This document shows, one piece after another, positions 7,494 through 16,500 of a DNA stretch of 29,498 nucleotides (its first letter is position 1; each line of letters begins with the position of its first letter). The position numbers were made by a program, and so were the translations under genes. Origin of the DNA: Bacteroidales bacterium. Lineage in GTDB: Bacteria; Bacteroidota; Bacteroidia; Bacteroidales; UBA7960. The DNA lies in the NCBI GenBank assembly GCA_003557965.1, contig PWND01000229.1, positions 1 through 29,498 of the forward strand, in the 5' to 3' direction. A model generated the notes under the pieces. The model worked only from the letters and a program-made list of their open reading frames with translations, had not been told where the DNA came from and did not search any database.

Positions 7494-7530
7494 AAAAAAG
7501 GCTGACTATTATCATAGCCAGCCTTTTTTT
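7494..7530. terminator. Hairpin terminator after tsf
   Basis: The arms AAAAAAGGCTG (7494-7504) and CAGCCTTTTTT (7519-7529) are perfect inverted repeats with a further CTAT/ATAG pairing inside. On the minus strand the hairpin lies 16 bp after the tsf stop codon and ends the rplM-rpsI-rpsB-tsf transcript. T tracts on both strands could make it work in both directions. Confidence 0.88.
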
Positions 7531-7546
7531 CTGTTGAATATGTTCT

Positions 7547-8377
7547 TTACAGCGCAATTCTTTTAAAAGCGACAACTGTAAGATTCTTGTCGGCTTCCTG
7601 CAGCATTTGGCGAACAGTTTTCTTGTTTTCTTTAATAAACTCCTGGTTTAGCAAAGTACTTTCCTTGTAAAATTTATTTAGTTTTCCTAATGCTATTTTT
7701 TCTAGAAGTTCTTCCGGTTTTCCTTCTTCTCTGGCCTGTTCTTTTCCAATTTGAATTTCTTTTTCAATAACGCTTTTCTCAACATCGTCTTTATCAATAG
7801 CAACAGGTGCCATTGCAGCAATTTGCATAACAATATCTTTACCTATTTCCTGGATATTGTCAACATTTGCATTATTTAAAGCAACAATAGAACCAACCCT
7901 GTTGCCGGGGTGAGTGTATGCAAATGCTATTTCACCTTCAACCATAGCAGCTTCTGCAAGCTCCAGCTTTTCACCGGTTTTTCCAATCATGTCGGTTATT
8001 AAGTCTTTCACTTGCCTGTTGTTCTCTGATATGTTAAGTAACTCATCTTTTGACTTGCAATTATTTTTAACTGCAATATCAAGTAATAAGCTGGTAAAAT
8101 CAATTATTTCCTGGTTTTTAGCAACAAAGTCTGTTTCGCAATTAAGAGAAATAATATATGCTTTTTTATTGGTGTTGTCAGTGCGGGTTAATATAACGCC
8201 TTCGCTTGCGTCTCTGTCAGCACGGCTGGCTGCTAATTTTTGCCCTTTCTTTCTTAAAACCTCTATCGCACCCTCGAAGTCACCATTAGTTTCAACTAAT
8301 GCCTTTTTACAGTCCATCATCCCTGCACCGGTTTTTTTTCGCAGGTTGTTAACATCTGCTGCACTTATTTTTGTCAT
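7547..8377 (-). CDS. tsf: Translation elongation factor Ts
   Basis: The 276-residue product begins with the classic EF-Ts N-terminal module: VNNLRKKTGAGMMDCKKAL, then GDFEGAIEVLRKKGQ. It continues with the core nucleotide-exchange domains (NCETDFVAKN, about residues 78-87; YTHPGNRVGSIVAL, about 153-166) and ends in a C-terminal module (EFIKENKKTVRQML). EF-Ts catalyses GDP release from EF-Tu. It lies 28 bp after rpsB in the usual rpsB-tsf order and is followed directly by a strong terminator. Length and motifs are ordinary. Confidence 0.98.
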   Translation of the reverse strand: MTKISAADVNNLRKKTGAGMMDCKKALVETNGDFEGAIEVLRKKGQKLAASRADRDASEGVILTRTDNTNKKAYIISLNCETDFVAKNQEIIDFTSLLLDIAVKNNCKSKDELLNISENNRQVKDLITDMIGKTGEKLELAEAAMVEGEIAFAYTHPGNRVGSIVALNNANVDNIQEIGKDIVMQIAAMAPVAIDKDDVEKSVIEKEIQIGKEQAREEGKPEELLEKIALGKLNKFYKESTLLNQEFIKENKKTVRQMLQEADKNLTVVAFKRIAL

Positions 8378-8405
8378 ATCTTGAAAAAATTAAATTGTTA
8401 TTGAA

Positions 8406-9341
8406 TTATTTCTTTTTACTTGAAGCAGTTTTTTTTGCAGAAGTGCCCCTTGGCCTTTTACCTGGTGTTCTGCTGCTTTCTTCATCGCTGTCAAGCCTAA
8501 CCTTTTTGATAGCTTTAGCACTTGTTGAGTCATCAGAAACTAGTTCATCTTCGTCAAGTCCTTGCTCTTCAAGTAGTTTTGCTGCTTCAGCTTCTTTTTG
8601 AGCTCTTTCTCTTTCTTTTTCTTCTTCTTCTTCAACTTGCTTATCTTTTTCCAGCTTTCTTTCAGTAAGGCCTTCCTGTATTGCATCTACCATAACTTTA
8701 ATAACAACACCTATTGATTTAGCGGCATCATCATTAGCCGGAATTGGAAAGTCAACATCATTTGGGTTGGCATTTGTGTCAACTATAGCAAAAGTGGGAA
8801 TATTTAGTTTTTTCGCTTCGGCAACAGCAATATGTTCTTTACAAATATCAACTACAAAAATTGCAGCGGGAAGCCTGTTAAGGTCAGAAATACTACCAAG
8901 TTGTTTTTCCAGCTTAGCTCTTTCCCTGGTAATTTGCAATCTTTCTTTTTTGTTTAATTTGTCAAAAGTACCATCGGTAGCCATTTTGTCAATTGCCGAC
9001 ATTTTTTTAACAGCCTTGCGTATAGTGGCAAAGTTGGTAAGCATTCCTCCCGGCCATCTTTCGGTAACATAAGGCATGTTTATTGGCTTAACAAGGTCGG
9101 CAACTATATCTTTAGCTTGCTTTTTTGTAGCAACAAACAGAATTTTCTTGCCAGATTTAGCTATTTGTTTTAATGCAGCAGCTGCCTCATCAACCTTTGC
9201 AATAGTTTTATTAAGGTCTATTATATGAATACCGTTACGCTCCATAAAAATATAAGGAGCCATAAAAGGGTTCCACTTTCTTTTCAGGTGACCGAAATGT
9301 ACACCTGCATCTAATAATTCGTTATAATTGGTTCTTGCCAT
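8406..9341 (-). CDS. rpsB: 30S ribosomal protein S2 with long charged C-terminal tail
   Basis: Residues 1 to about 230 are a standard S2: LLDAGVHFGHLKRKWNPFM, the KKILFVATKKQAKDI stretch, VTERWPGGMLTNFATI, LPAAIFVVDICKEHIAVAEA and FAIVDTNANPNDVDFPIPAN. S2 binds the 30S head-platform junction near S1. The total of 311 residues is well above the usual 230-260. The extra ~75 residues are low complexity: a Glu/Lys/Arg-rich coiled-coil-like part, then an acidic stretch (LDEDELVSDDS) and a Ser/Lys/Arg-rich basic end (TSAKKTASSKKK). The tail is in frame and followed by a normal stop, so it is part of the product. The gene is third in the rplM-rpsI-rpsB-tsf operon. Confidence 0.98.
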   Translation of the reverse strand: MARTNYNELLDAGVHFGHLKRKWNPFMAPYIFMERNGIHIIDLNKTIAKVDEAAAALKQIAKSGKKILFVATKKQAKDIVADLVKPINMPYVTERWPGGMLTNFATIRKAVKKMSAIDKMATDGTFDKLNKKERLQITRERAKLEKQLGSISDLNRLPAAIFVVDICKEHIAVAEAKKLNIPTFAIVDTNANPNDVDFPIPANDDAAKSIGVVIKVMVDAIQEGLTERKLEKDKQVEEEEEKERERAQKEAEAAKLLEEQGLDEDELVSDDSTSAKAIKKVRLDSDEESSRTPGKRPRGTSAKKTASSKKK

Positions 9342-9365
9342 GTTATTATAAATATTTCCAAATTT

Positions 9366-9752
9366 TTAACGTTTGCTGAATTGAAACTTCTTCCTTGCTT
9401 TTTTCTGGCCTGGTTTTTTTCTTTCAACCATTCGTGGGTCGCGTCTAAGCAAGCCTTTTTCTTTCAATGCCGGCCTGAATTCAGGATTTATCTGAATCAA
9501 AGCTTTAGATACTGCCAGCCTGAGAGCTTCTGCCTGCCCTTTAACTCCTCCACCTCTTAAGTTTACAAGCAAGTCATATTTGTTTTCCGTATTGGTAATT
9601 TGAAATGCTTGGTTTACAATATAATGTATCTGGCCTGGAGGAAAATATTCTTTAAAATCCTTTTTGTTTACAACAATATTGCCATTTCCTGGCTTAGTGT
9701 AAACTCTTGCAACAGCAGTTTTTCTTCTGCCAATAGTGTTTATTACTTCCAT
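9366..9752 (-). CDS. rpsI: 30S ribosomal protein S9
   Basis: The 128-residue product has the S9 signatures INTIGRRKTAVARVYTKPG at the N-terminus, LVNLRGGGVKGQAEALRLAV in the centre and a basic C-terminal tail ending KKARKKFQFSKR, which reaches into the ribosomal P site. It starts 8 bp after rplM and is followed after 24 bp by rpsB. The L13-S9 pair is nearly universal in bacteria, and the two are co-transcribed here. Length is normal. Confidence 0.99.
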   Translation of the reverse strand: MEVINTIGRRKTAVARVYTKPGNGNIVVNKKDFKEYFPPGQIHYIVNQAFQITNTENKYDLLVNLRGGGVKGQAEALRLAVSKALIQINPEFRPALKEKGLLRRDPRMVERKKPGQKKARKKFQFSKR

Positions 9753-9760
9753 GTTTACAA

Positions 9761-10216
9761 TTACATTATCGAGTTTAATTTAATAATCTTTGGTTTTTGC
9801 GCTTCGTGTGGGTGCTCTGTTCCTTTATAAACGTATAGGTTGTTAAACAGCTTTCTGCCTAAACGATTTTTGGGTAACATACCTCTAACTGCTTTTTCAA
9901 TAACAGTTTCCGGCCTTTTTTTAAGCAAATCTCCTACCGTTCTGAAGCGCTGGCCACCGGGATATCCGGAATGTCTAACATACTCCTTTTGCTCAATTTT
10001 GTTGCCGGTTAATGTGATCTTCTCAGCATTTATAATAATAACATTATCGCCACAATCAACATGAGGTGTAAAATTTGGCTTATTCTTGCCGCGTATTAGC
10101 TTAGCCACTTTCGAGGCAAGCCTTCCAAGTACTTCGTGCTCAGCATCCACCAAAAGCCACTGCTTGTCAGCAGTTTTATCATTTATAGATACTGTTTTAT
10201 AACTTGTTGTGTCCAT
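9761..10216 (-). CDS. rplM: 50S ribosomal protein L13
   Basis: The 151-residue product has L13 motifs: DKQWLLVDAEHEVLGRLASK, the LIRGKNKPNFTPHVDCGDNV stretch, KITLTGNK, VRHSGYPGGQRFRTVGDLL and AVRGMLPKNRLGRKLFNNLY. L13 is an early assembly protein of the large subunit. It is the first gene of the operon continuing into rpsI, rpsB and tsf, and a well-formed Bacteroidota promoter (10273-10304) and a 5' hairpin (10255-10270) lie just upstream. Nothing in the protein is unusual. Confidence 0.99.
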   Translation of the reverse strand: MDTTSYKTVSINDKTADKQWLLVDAEHEVLGRLASKVAKLIRGKNKPNFTPHVDCGDNVIIINAEKITLTGNKIEQKEYVRHSGYPGGQRFRTVGDLLKKRPETVIEKAVRGMLPKNRLGRKLFNNLYVYKGTEHPHEAQKPKIIKLNSIM

Positions 10217-10254
10217 TGTTTTTTTATTTTTCTACAAATCCTAATAATAAACAT

Positions 10255-10270
10255 CCCCTTATTTGAGGGG
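10255..10270 (-). promoter_or_regulatory. Small hairpin at the 5' end of the rplM leader
   Basis: The arms CCCCT (10255-10259) and AGGGG (10266-10270) flank a 6-base loop. With the promoter at 10273-10304 the transcript would begin about at this hairpin, about 50 bases before the rplM start. It may stabilise the 5' end or act in autoregulation by L13; this is inference from position only. Confidence 0.35.
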
Positions 10271-10272
10271 TG

Positions 10273-10304
10273 CAAAACTAAAACATTTTTCTGAACCTTA
10301 CAAA
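10273..10304 (-). promoter_or_regulatory. Promoter of the rplM-rpsI-rpsB-tsf operon
   Basis: On the minus strand TTTG (10301-10304) is followed after exactly 20 bp by TAGTTTTG (10273-10280), an excellent match to the Bacteroidota -33/-7 promoter (TTG, 19-21 bp, TAnnTTTG). The -7 box ends 56 bp before the rplM start. A second -7-like box, TATCTTTG, occurs farther up at 10380-10387. The remaining 10305-10487 holds no gene I can recognise. Confidence 0.75.
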
Positions 10305-10487
10305 TTTTATTAACAAGTATTGTTAATAAATTTGTTTGTTGCTATTTATGGATAATATAACGGGCTAATTTTCAAGCTGCAAAGATAGTATTATTTTTTA
10401 TTGAGAACGATTAAAATTATATCTTTTTATAATGTTTTTTGTTTACTAATTATTTCAGTAATTGAATGTTCGATTTTACACATGCTA

Positions 10488-10521
10488 AAACGGCTGCACC
10501 AAATTTTTGGCACAGCCGTTT
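10488..10521. terminator. Hairpin terminator after the giant secreted protein gene
   Basis: The arms AAACGGCTG (10488-10496) and CAGCCGTTT (10513-10521) pair perfectly, and inner CCAAA/TTTGG pairing extends the stem. On the minus strand it lies about 32 bp past the stop codon of the giant gene, with a short T run after the second arm. Confidence 0.8.
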
Positions 10522-10552
10522 ATTGCTAAGTTCTTTTATCTCCAATAAATTT

Positions 10553-13500
10553 CTATTTTACAATTTGTAATTTCCTTATCGTAACACCTTTGTCGGTATA
10601 TATTCTTACAAAGTATATTCCCGGCTTAAGGTTGTTAAGGATTAACTCAGCCTTGCGATCAACAGGTTTTTGCACATATTGGATTTTTCCCGCCAGGTCT
10701 AACACTTGTATTTCATTTATGTTTACACTTGAAACTATGTTAATAATACCCGGTGAAGGATTGGGATAAATAATGATATCATGGTCATTTACCATGCTAA
10801 TGTAAACATCCTCACTGAATGTAGCTGTGATATTTTTATCATCATCCATGGTAATAGTTTCTATGACATCAGTTGAAACGAGATCCCCACTCCAGCCTTC
10901 AAATATCCAGCCATCTGCTGCAATTGCCTCAAGAGCTAATATGCTGCCATCTTCAACGGTAACAGCCTCGGTGTATGGTTCACTGTCAACCTCAACCAAT
11001 CCCTGTCCAACAATATTTATAGTCAATGTATGATAAACTATCTCCATGAAAGTAGCAGTAATTGTTTTATCACTGTCCATGGTAATAGTTTCTGTGGCAT
11101 CTGTTGAAACGAGATCCCCACTCCAGTCTTCAAATATCCAGCCTGCATCTGCAATTGCCTCAAGAGCTAATATGCTACCCTCTTCAACGGTAACAGCCTC
11201 GGTGTAAACCAAGCCATCAACCTCAACCAACCCCTGTCCAACAATATTTATAGTCAATGTATGATAAACAATCTCCGTGAAAGTAGCAGTAATTGTTTTA
11301 TCACTGTCCATAGTAATAGTTTCTGTGGCATCTGTTGATTCCAAATCACCGCTCCAACCTTCAAATACCCATCCGGCCTCTGCAAACGCATTTAACGAAA
11401 CATCCTGCCCCTCATTATATACATGCGTGCCGCCCGGGGGAAGGGTTGTCCCTTGTCCTTCAATATTTATCGTAAGATTAAACTGCGGATCTTCTGTCTC
11501 TACGAAATATGCAGTGGCTAAGACATCGCTGGTAATTGTCAGTTGAATAGCTTGTGTAGTAAACTCCTCTTCATTTATTATCCATTTTTCAAATTCGTTT
11601 CCTTCAAGCGCAGAAGCATATAGAACAACTGTAGTTCCTTCAACATATTCATGAGTGCCGGCTTCAGGCATGGTTATACCCTGGCCTTCAACAGCAATAG
11701 TAAGGTTGTATAAAGCACTTTCAAAAGCAACGCTTATACTTAGGTTCTCGGTAACTTCATTGATAATAAGCGTAGAGCTTGTGTAATCTTCTACAACCTC
11801 CCCGTTGATTGTCCATTCATAAATTTTATAACCGTAACTTGGTGTAGCAGTAAACATCACATCTTTACCTTCGGAAACCTTAGATCCACTATTGATTTCT
11901 TCGCCATCAACCTCTGCACTTATCGTCCCAAAGCCATCTGCTACGTGGAAATCAATTGAATAGGTATGCTCAAAGTATAACTCAAACCTGTCTTCTATTC
12001 CATCCGTTGTAAACGTATATGAGCCACCGTCGGTAATCATTGTAACATCCCCGGTAACCAAATCCTTTAAGTGCGCTGTAATATGCTTTTTACTATTCCC
12101 ACCAGACGCTGCAATAGTAAATTCCTGGTCATCTTCTGCTCTAAAATTCATTGGAACAACTTCTACATCGGCAAATGGAATATCAATAATGTTAATTGCA
12201 AGGTTAATATCTTCTTTGCCGTTTTCATTTATAACAGTGTAAAGTTGAGGAATTTCCGGCGCAAACAGCTTTAATGCATCCATGTTGCTTTGATAAGTAT
12301 TTGTTGCATTTTCAGAAACTCCAACCAAAGTCTGGTCAGAAAATGTTTCATTGCTTACTGTAATTAAAACGTAATCGTTAGTAGTTTTGCTTTCAACATC
12401 TTGAAGATCCAGTAGGCCGATTATATTATGTACTTTCCCTTTACCAAGCCCAAATGTAGAATTCTCAACTGTTGATTTTAAGAAAAAGCCTCTACCTACA
12501 CTTATTAGCCGGCTACCATTATTTATCGCCAATCCACCCTTCTGATAAACACGGTAGTTCCCGGTTTCGGGATCAAGAGTGTAGTAAACATTTTCTATTC
12601 CGTTAAATGTTTCAGAAATAACCTCAAAGTCTAAGGCTGAAGTATATGGATTGCCAACAAAATTCCACCCATATTCATTAATATTTTCAACATTAGAATT
12701 TGTGAGATCAATGCTCTGTGTAGCTTGCGGAATATCTCCCGTAAAATTAATCAGCAGCATATCATCTTCAAAGTCAGCATAATAGCCTTTCATTTGTTCA
12801 AATACCCCGGTAGAAACCGGCTCCCAATCCATGCCCGGTTCATCCCATATCGCAAAATCTGCTTCATCATGAGGAATATCATAATTTGCAACTGGAGCTG
12901 AAACGAAGCCCCTTGAATCGGTCAAAAGCCTCTGTACTCTTATTGACCCAACCAACACAACGTCATCGCCATCAATTATTACTGATGCATCATCACTCAT
13001 GTCAAATAATACCTCTCCCTCATTTGCTGATACTGAAGCATTACCCTTTAATGTAATGGCACAGTTTGCACCTATTTCGATAAAAGCATCTTCTTTATCC
13101 GGGTGTTGCGGTTTTGACAGGGATACTCCGCTTCCTAACATCAGGAATGATGGTACTACTGTATTATTTTTGCTTGAACTAAGCATCTTAACTTTACCTG
13201 TCTCTATCTTTATCTCGCCGTTTGTCTTTTCTGAGTCGCCAGCAACAAATGACCCGCCTGACAACTCAATTGTTTGTGCAATAATCTTAGCACCGGGTTT
13301 AGAGCCGTTTCTAAAAATTTCAAGTTCTCCCTTGTTTACTGACCACTCATCAATCAGAAAATCACCGGATATATGGTAAAAATCTACTTCATGCGCTACA
13401 TCAAACTGTCCAACAGCATTCTCTGCCCCTCTCTTCTGTTCTGAAGAGTTAAATTGTGCCTCCTTGTTTGATGTAAACCCGCCAACAGCAAAACCTCCAC

Positions 13501-16500
13501 GAGCGGTTTTATCTTCTTCGGTATAATCATCAAAAGCATACAAGTAGTCAATTTCGGCATCTGCAAGCAGAAGAACAATATCATAATCTTCATAACCTTC
13601 GAGCTTGTAGTTTCTGTTGTTCTTTCCTTCTTCTTCAATAACTGGGGCGCCAAGGTGGATGCGGTCAACATCACTATCATCAAGAATGACGCTGCCATAA
13701 GTAACAGCGATTCCATAACCTTCGTCCGGTTTACCCCACCTGCGAACCGAAGAGTTTTTAGCGTTTAGGTTCCCTTTGTGAACCAGCATACCGTCATCAG
13801 TGTGAATAAGGATGTTGTTAAAGTCCACCTGGTGTTCAATCACCACGCTACCAACCTGGCTTGGTGGACGCTTTCCTGTTGTAAACCCGCCAACGGCAAA
13901 CCCTCCACGAGCGGTTTTATCTTCTTCGGTAGAATCATCATAAGCATACAAGTAGTCAATTGTGGCCTCTGCAAGCAGGAGAACAATATCATAATCTTCA
14001 TAACCTTCGAGCTTGTAGTTTCTAATGTTCTTTCCTTCTTCAATAACCGGGGCGCCAAGATGTATGCGGTCAACATCACTGTCATCAAGGATAACGCTGC
14101 CATAAGTAACAGAGATTCCATAACCTTCATCTAATTTGCCTGTCTTGCTAACTGATGAGTTGGTTGCTTTAAGGTTCCCGTTATTTACAAGAACGCCATT
14201 ATCTGTTTGAATGTTGATGTCTATAAAATCAACTTCGTGCTCAACATCTATGCTGCCAAGCTGGTTTGGTACCTCCTTGTTTGATGTAAAGCCGCCAACA
14301 GCAAAACCTCCGCGAGCTGTTTTTTCTCCTTCAGAAAAATCATCATAAGCATAAAGGTAGTCTATACTGGAGCCTGAAAGTAGCAGAACTATGTCGTAGT
14401 CTTCATAGCCTTCCTCTTTATAAACATGTGATGTCTTACCCTGGCTTTCATCAACAGGGGCTCCAAGGTGAATGCGGTCAACATTACTATCCTCAAGCAT
14501 AACTATGCCATAAGTTACTGAAATATCAAAGCCACTGTATGATTTGCTTCCCCAACTATTGGCATAGACATTAGAGCCCTCAACTGAAAGACTGCCATCA
14601 TTGGCTATCCCGCTACCTGTGCTTCCTTCATCAACAGAGTTTTCATAAACATCAGTACTATAAAGTGAAAGTTCACCATTATTATAAATACCCCCCCCGG
14701 AAATTTCTGCATGGTTTTCATTAATAATGGAATTGGAAAGCATAACTGTGCCTGAGGTATAAATTCCACCTCCTTTTGAAGCAGCAGAGGCTGTTACCCG
14801 GACATTGTCAAGGTTTAATATACTATTACCAGCTACAAGTATTCCCCCTCCATAACTTTGTATATTTATGAGGTTACCCCCCATTACAGTCATATTGGAA
14901 ATGTAAATACTATCTTCAGGCGCATCAATATTAAAAACACGCCAATCCGAAACACCGGGCTCATCAACCTGAACAACAACATTATTATCGTTGAATAGGT
15001 TAATCCCATCAATGTTGACCCTATTACTAATGCTAATCTCCTGTGAAACAACAATGGTGTCATTATCTTCTATATTAAAGCAGATAGATATTGGTTGATC
15101 ACTCTGATTTGCAAGTGAAACAGCCCAGCGCAAAGAGCCAAAGCCATCATTGTCTCCATTAGTTACGCAGATACTTGAAGATATGTCTAAAAAGTTAGCC
15201 GTTAACTCAACATTTTCTGCGGGCATAGTAAATGTATATTCAGCATCACTACTTTGCTCTGCTCCATCAGAGTCTGTCCAATTAACAAACACATAACCCT
15301 CATTTGCTGTAGCTGCAACACTAACCTCTTCACCTTCTTCATATACTCCTTCTCCTGTAACACTGCCAGCACCTTCCGGGCTAACCAGCAGAGTGAGACT
15401 ATAGGTGCCAATAACGGGATAATTATGATCTCCCGGTTCGGTTTGCCATTGCAGGTATGGATATGACTCTCCTTCTTCAATGCTCCATGTTTCGCTGAAA
15501 TCCCATGCACTAAAAGTTGAAGAGGTAATCATTTCTGTTGTTGTTTTTCCTTCTCCTCCATCACTGCTATCTTGTCCTGAAGTGTTGATGTCCCAGTAGC
15601 TGTTGATTACCGGCTCTGCCTCATCATCAAGCCCTACAAGCCCTCCAACCGCATTATCACCTGAGACATGTCCGGTTGAATAACAATCAATGATTTCTCC
15701 TGCATTTATTCCTACTAATCCTCCAATGCTTTGAGATTCTTCAGAGCCTGATACGCTTCCTGTTGAGTAACTGTTAGTAATTGTTCCATCATTTTCTCCT
15801 ACTAAGCCGCCAACACGAATAGTCCCTGAAACATCTCCTGTACTGTAGCTTTGGACAATTTCACCATCATTTGCCCCTATCAATCCTCCTACGTATGTCC
15901 CTGCGCTAACATTAGCTGTGCTATAGCACTGATTAACATAAGCATCGCTAATACCAATTAAACCGCCAGCGTCAATAGATATAGCCGTTACAGTTCCTGT
16001 ACTATAACAATTATAAACCACATTGTTTGAACCAGCACCTCCAATAAGTGCACCTACTTTGCTTCCAGCGGTAACATCAGCATTAACAATTCCAAGGTTC
16101 TCAATGGTAGCATTACGAATATACCCAAATAACCCGACATTACTATCGTCAGGCCGATTGATCATCAAGTTTTCAATTATTTTATTATTCCCGTCATAGT
16201 TGCCCTGAAAAACTTCAAAAGGATTTCCAATTGGTTCCCAGCCTTCACCAATAATAAAATCACTACCTTCAAAATCAATATCTTCTATTTGTATAAAGTA
16301 TTTATCGGTGTGCTCTTCGCCTAAATAGTAGCGAATATTGTAGAGATGTTCGATAGTTGCTATTTGCCAGGGTTCAGCGATAGTTCCAGACCCTCCCGCA
16401 AAAAGATCATCAAAGTAATAATCAATGAATATATCGTCTATACTTATATCAATATCTTGGCTTTCTATTTCATTGCTCAACCTGAAAGCAATATGCTTAT

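Noticed and set aside
13396..14130. Two minus-strand frames with Met- and Leu-rich starts resembling signal peptides
   Set aside because: They lie out of frame inside the tandem 136-residue modules of the giant gene and resemble each other only because the underlying DNA is repeated.
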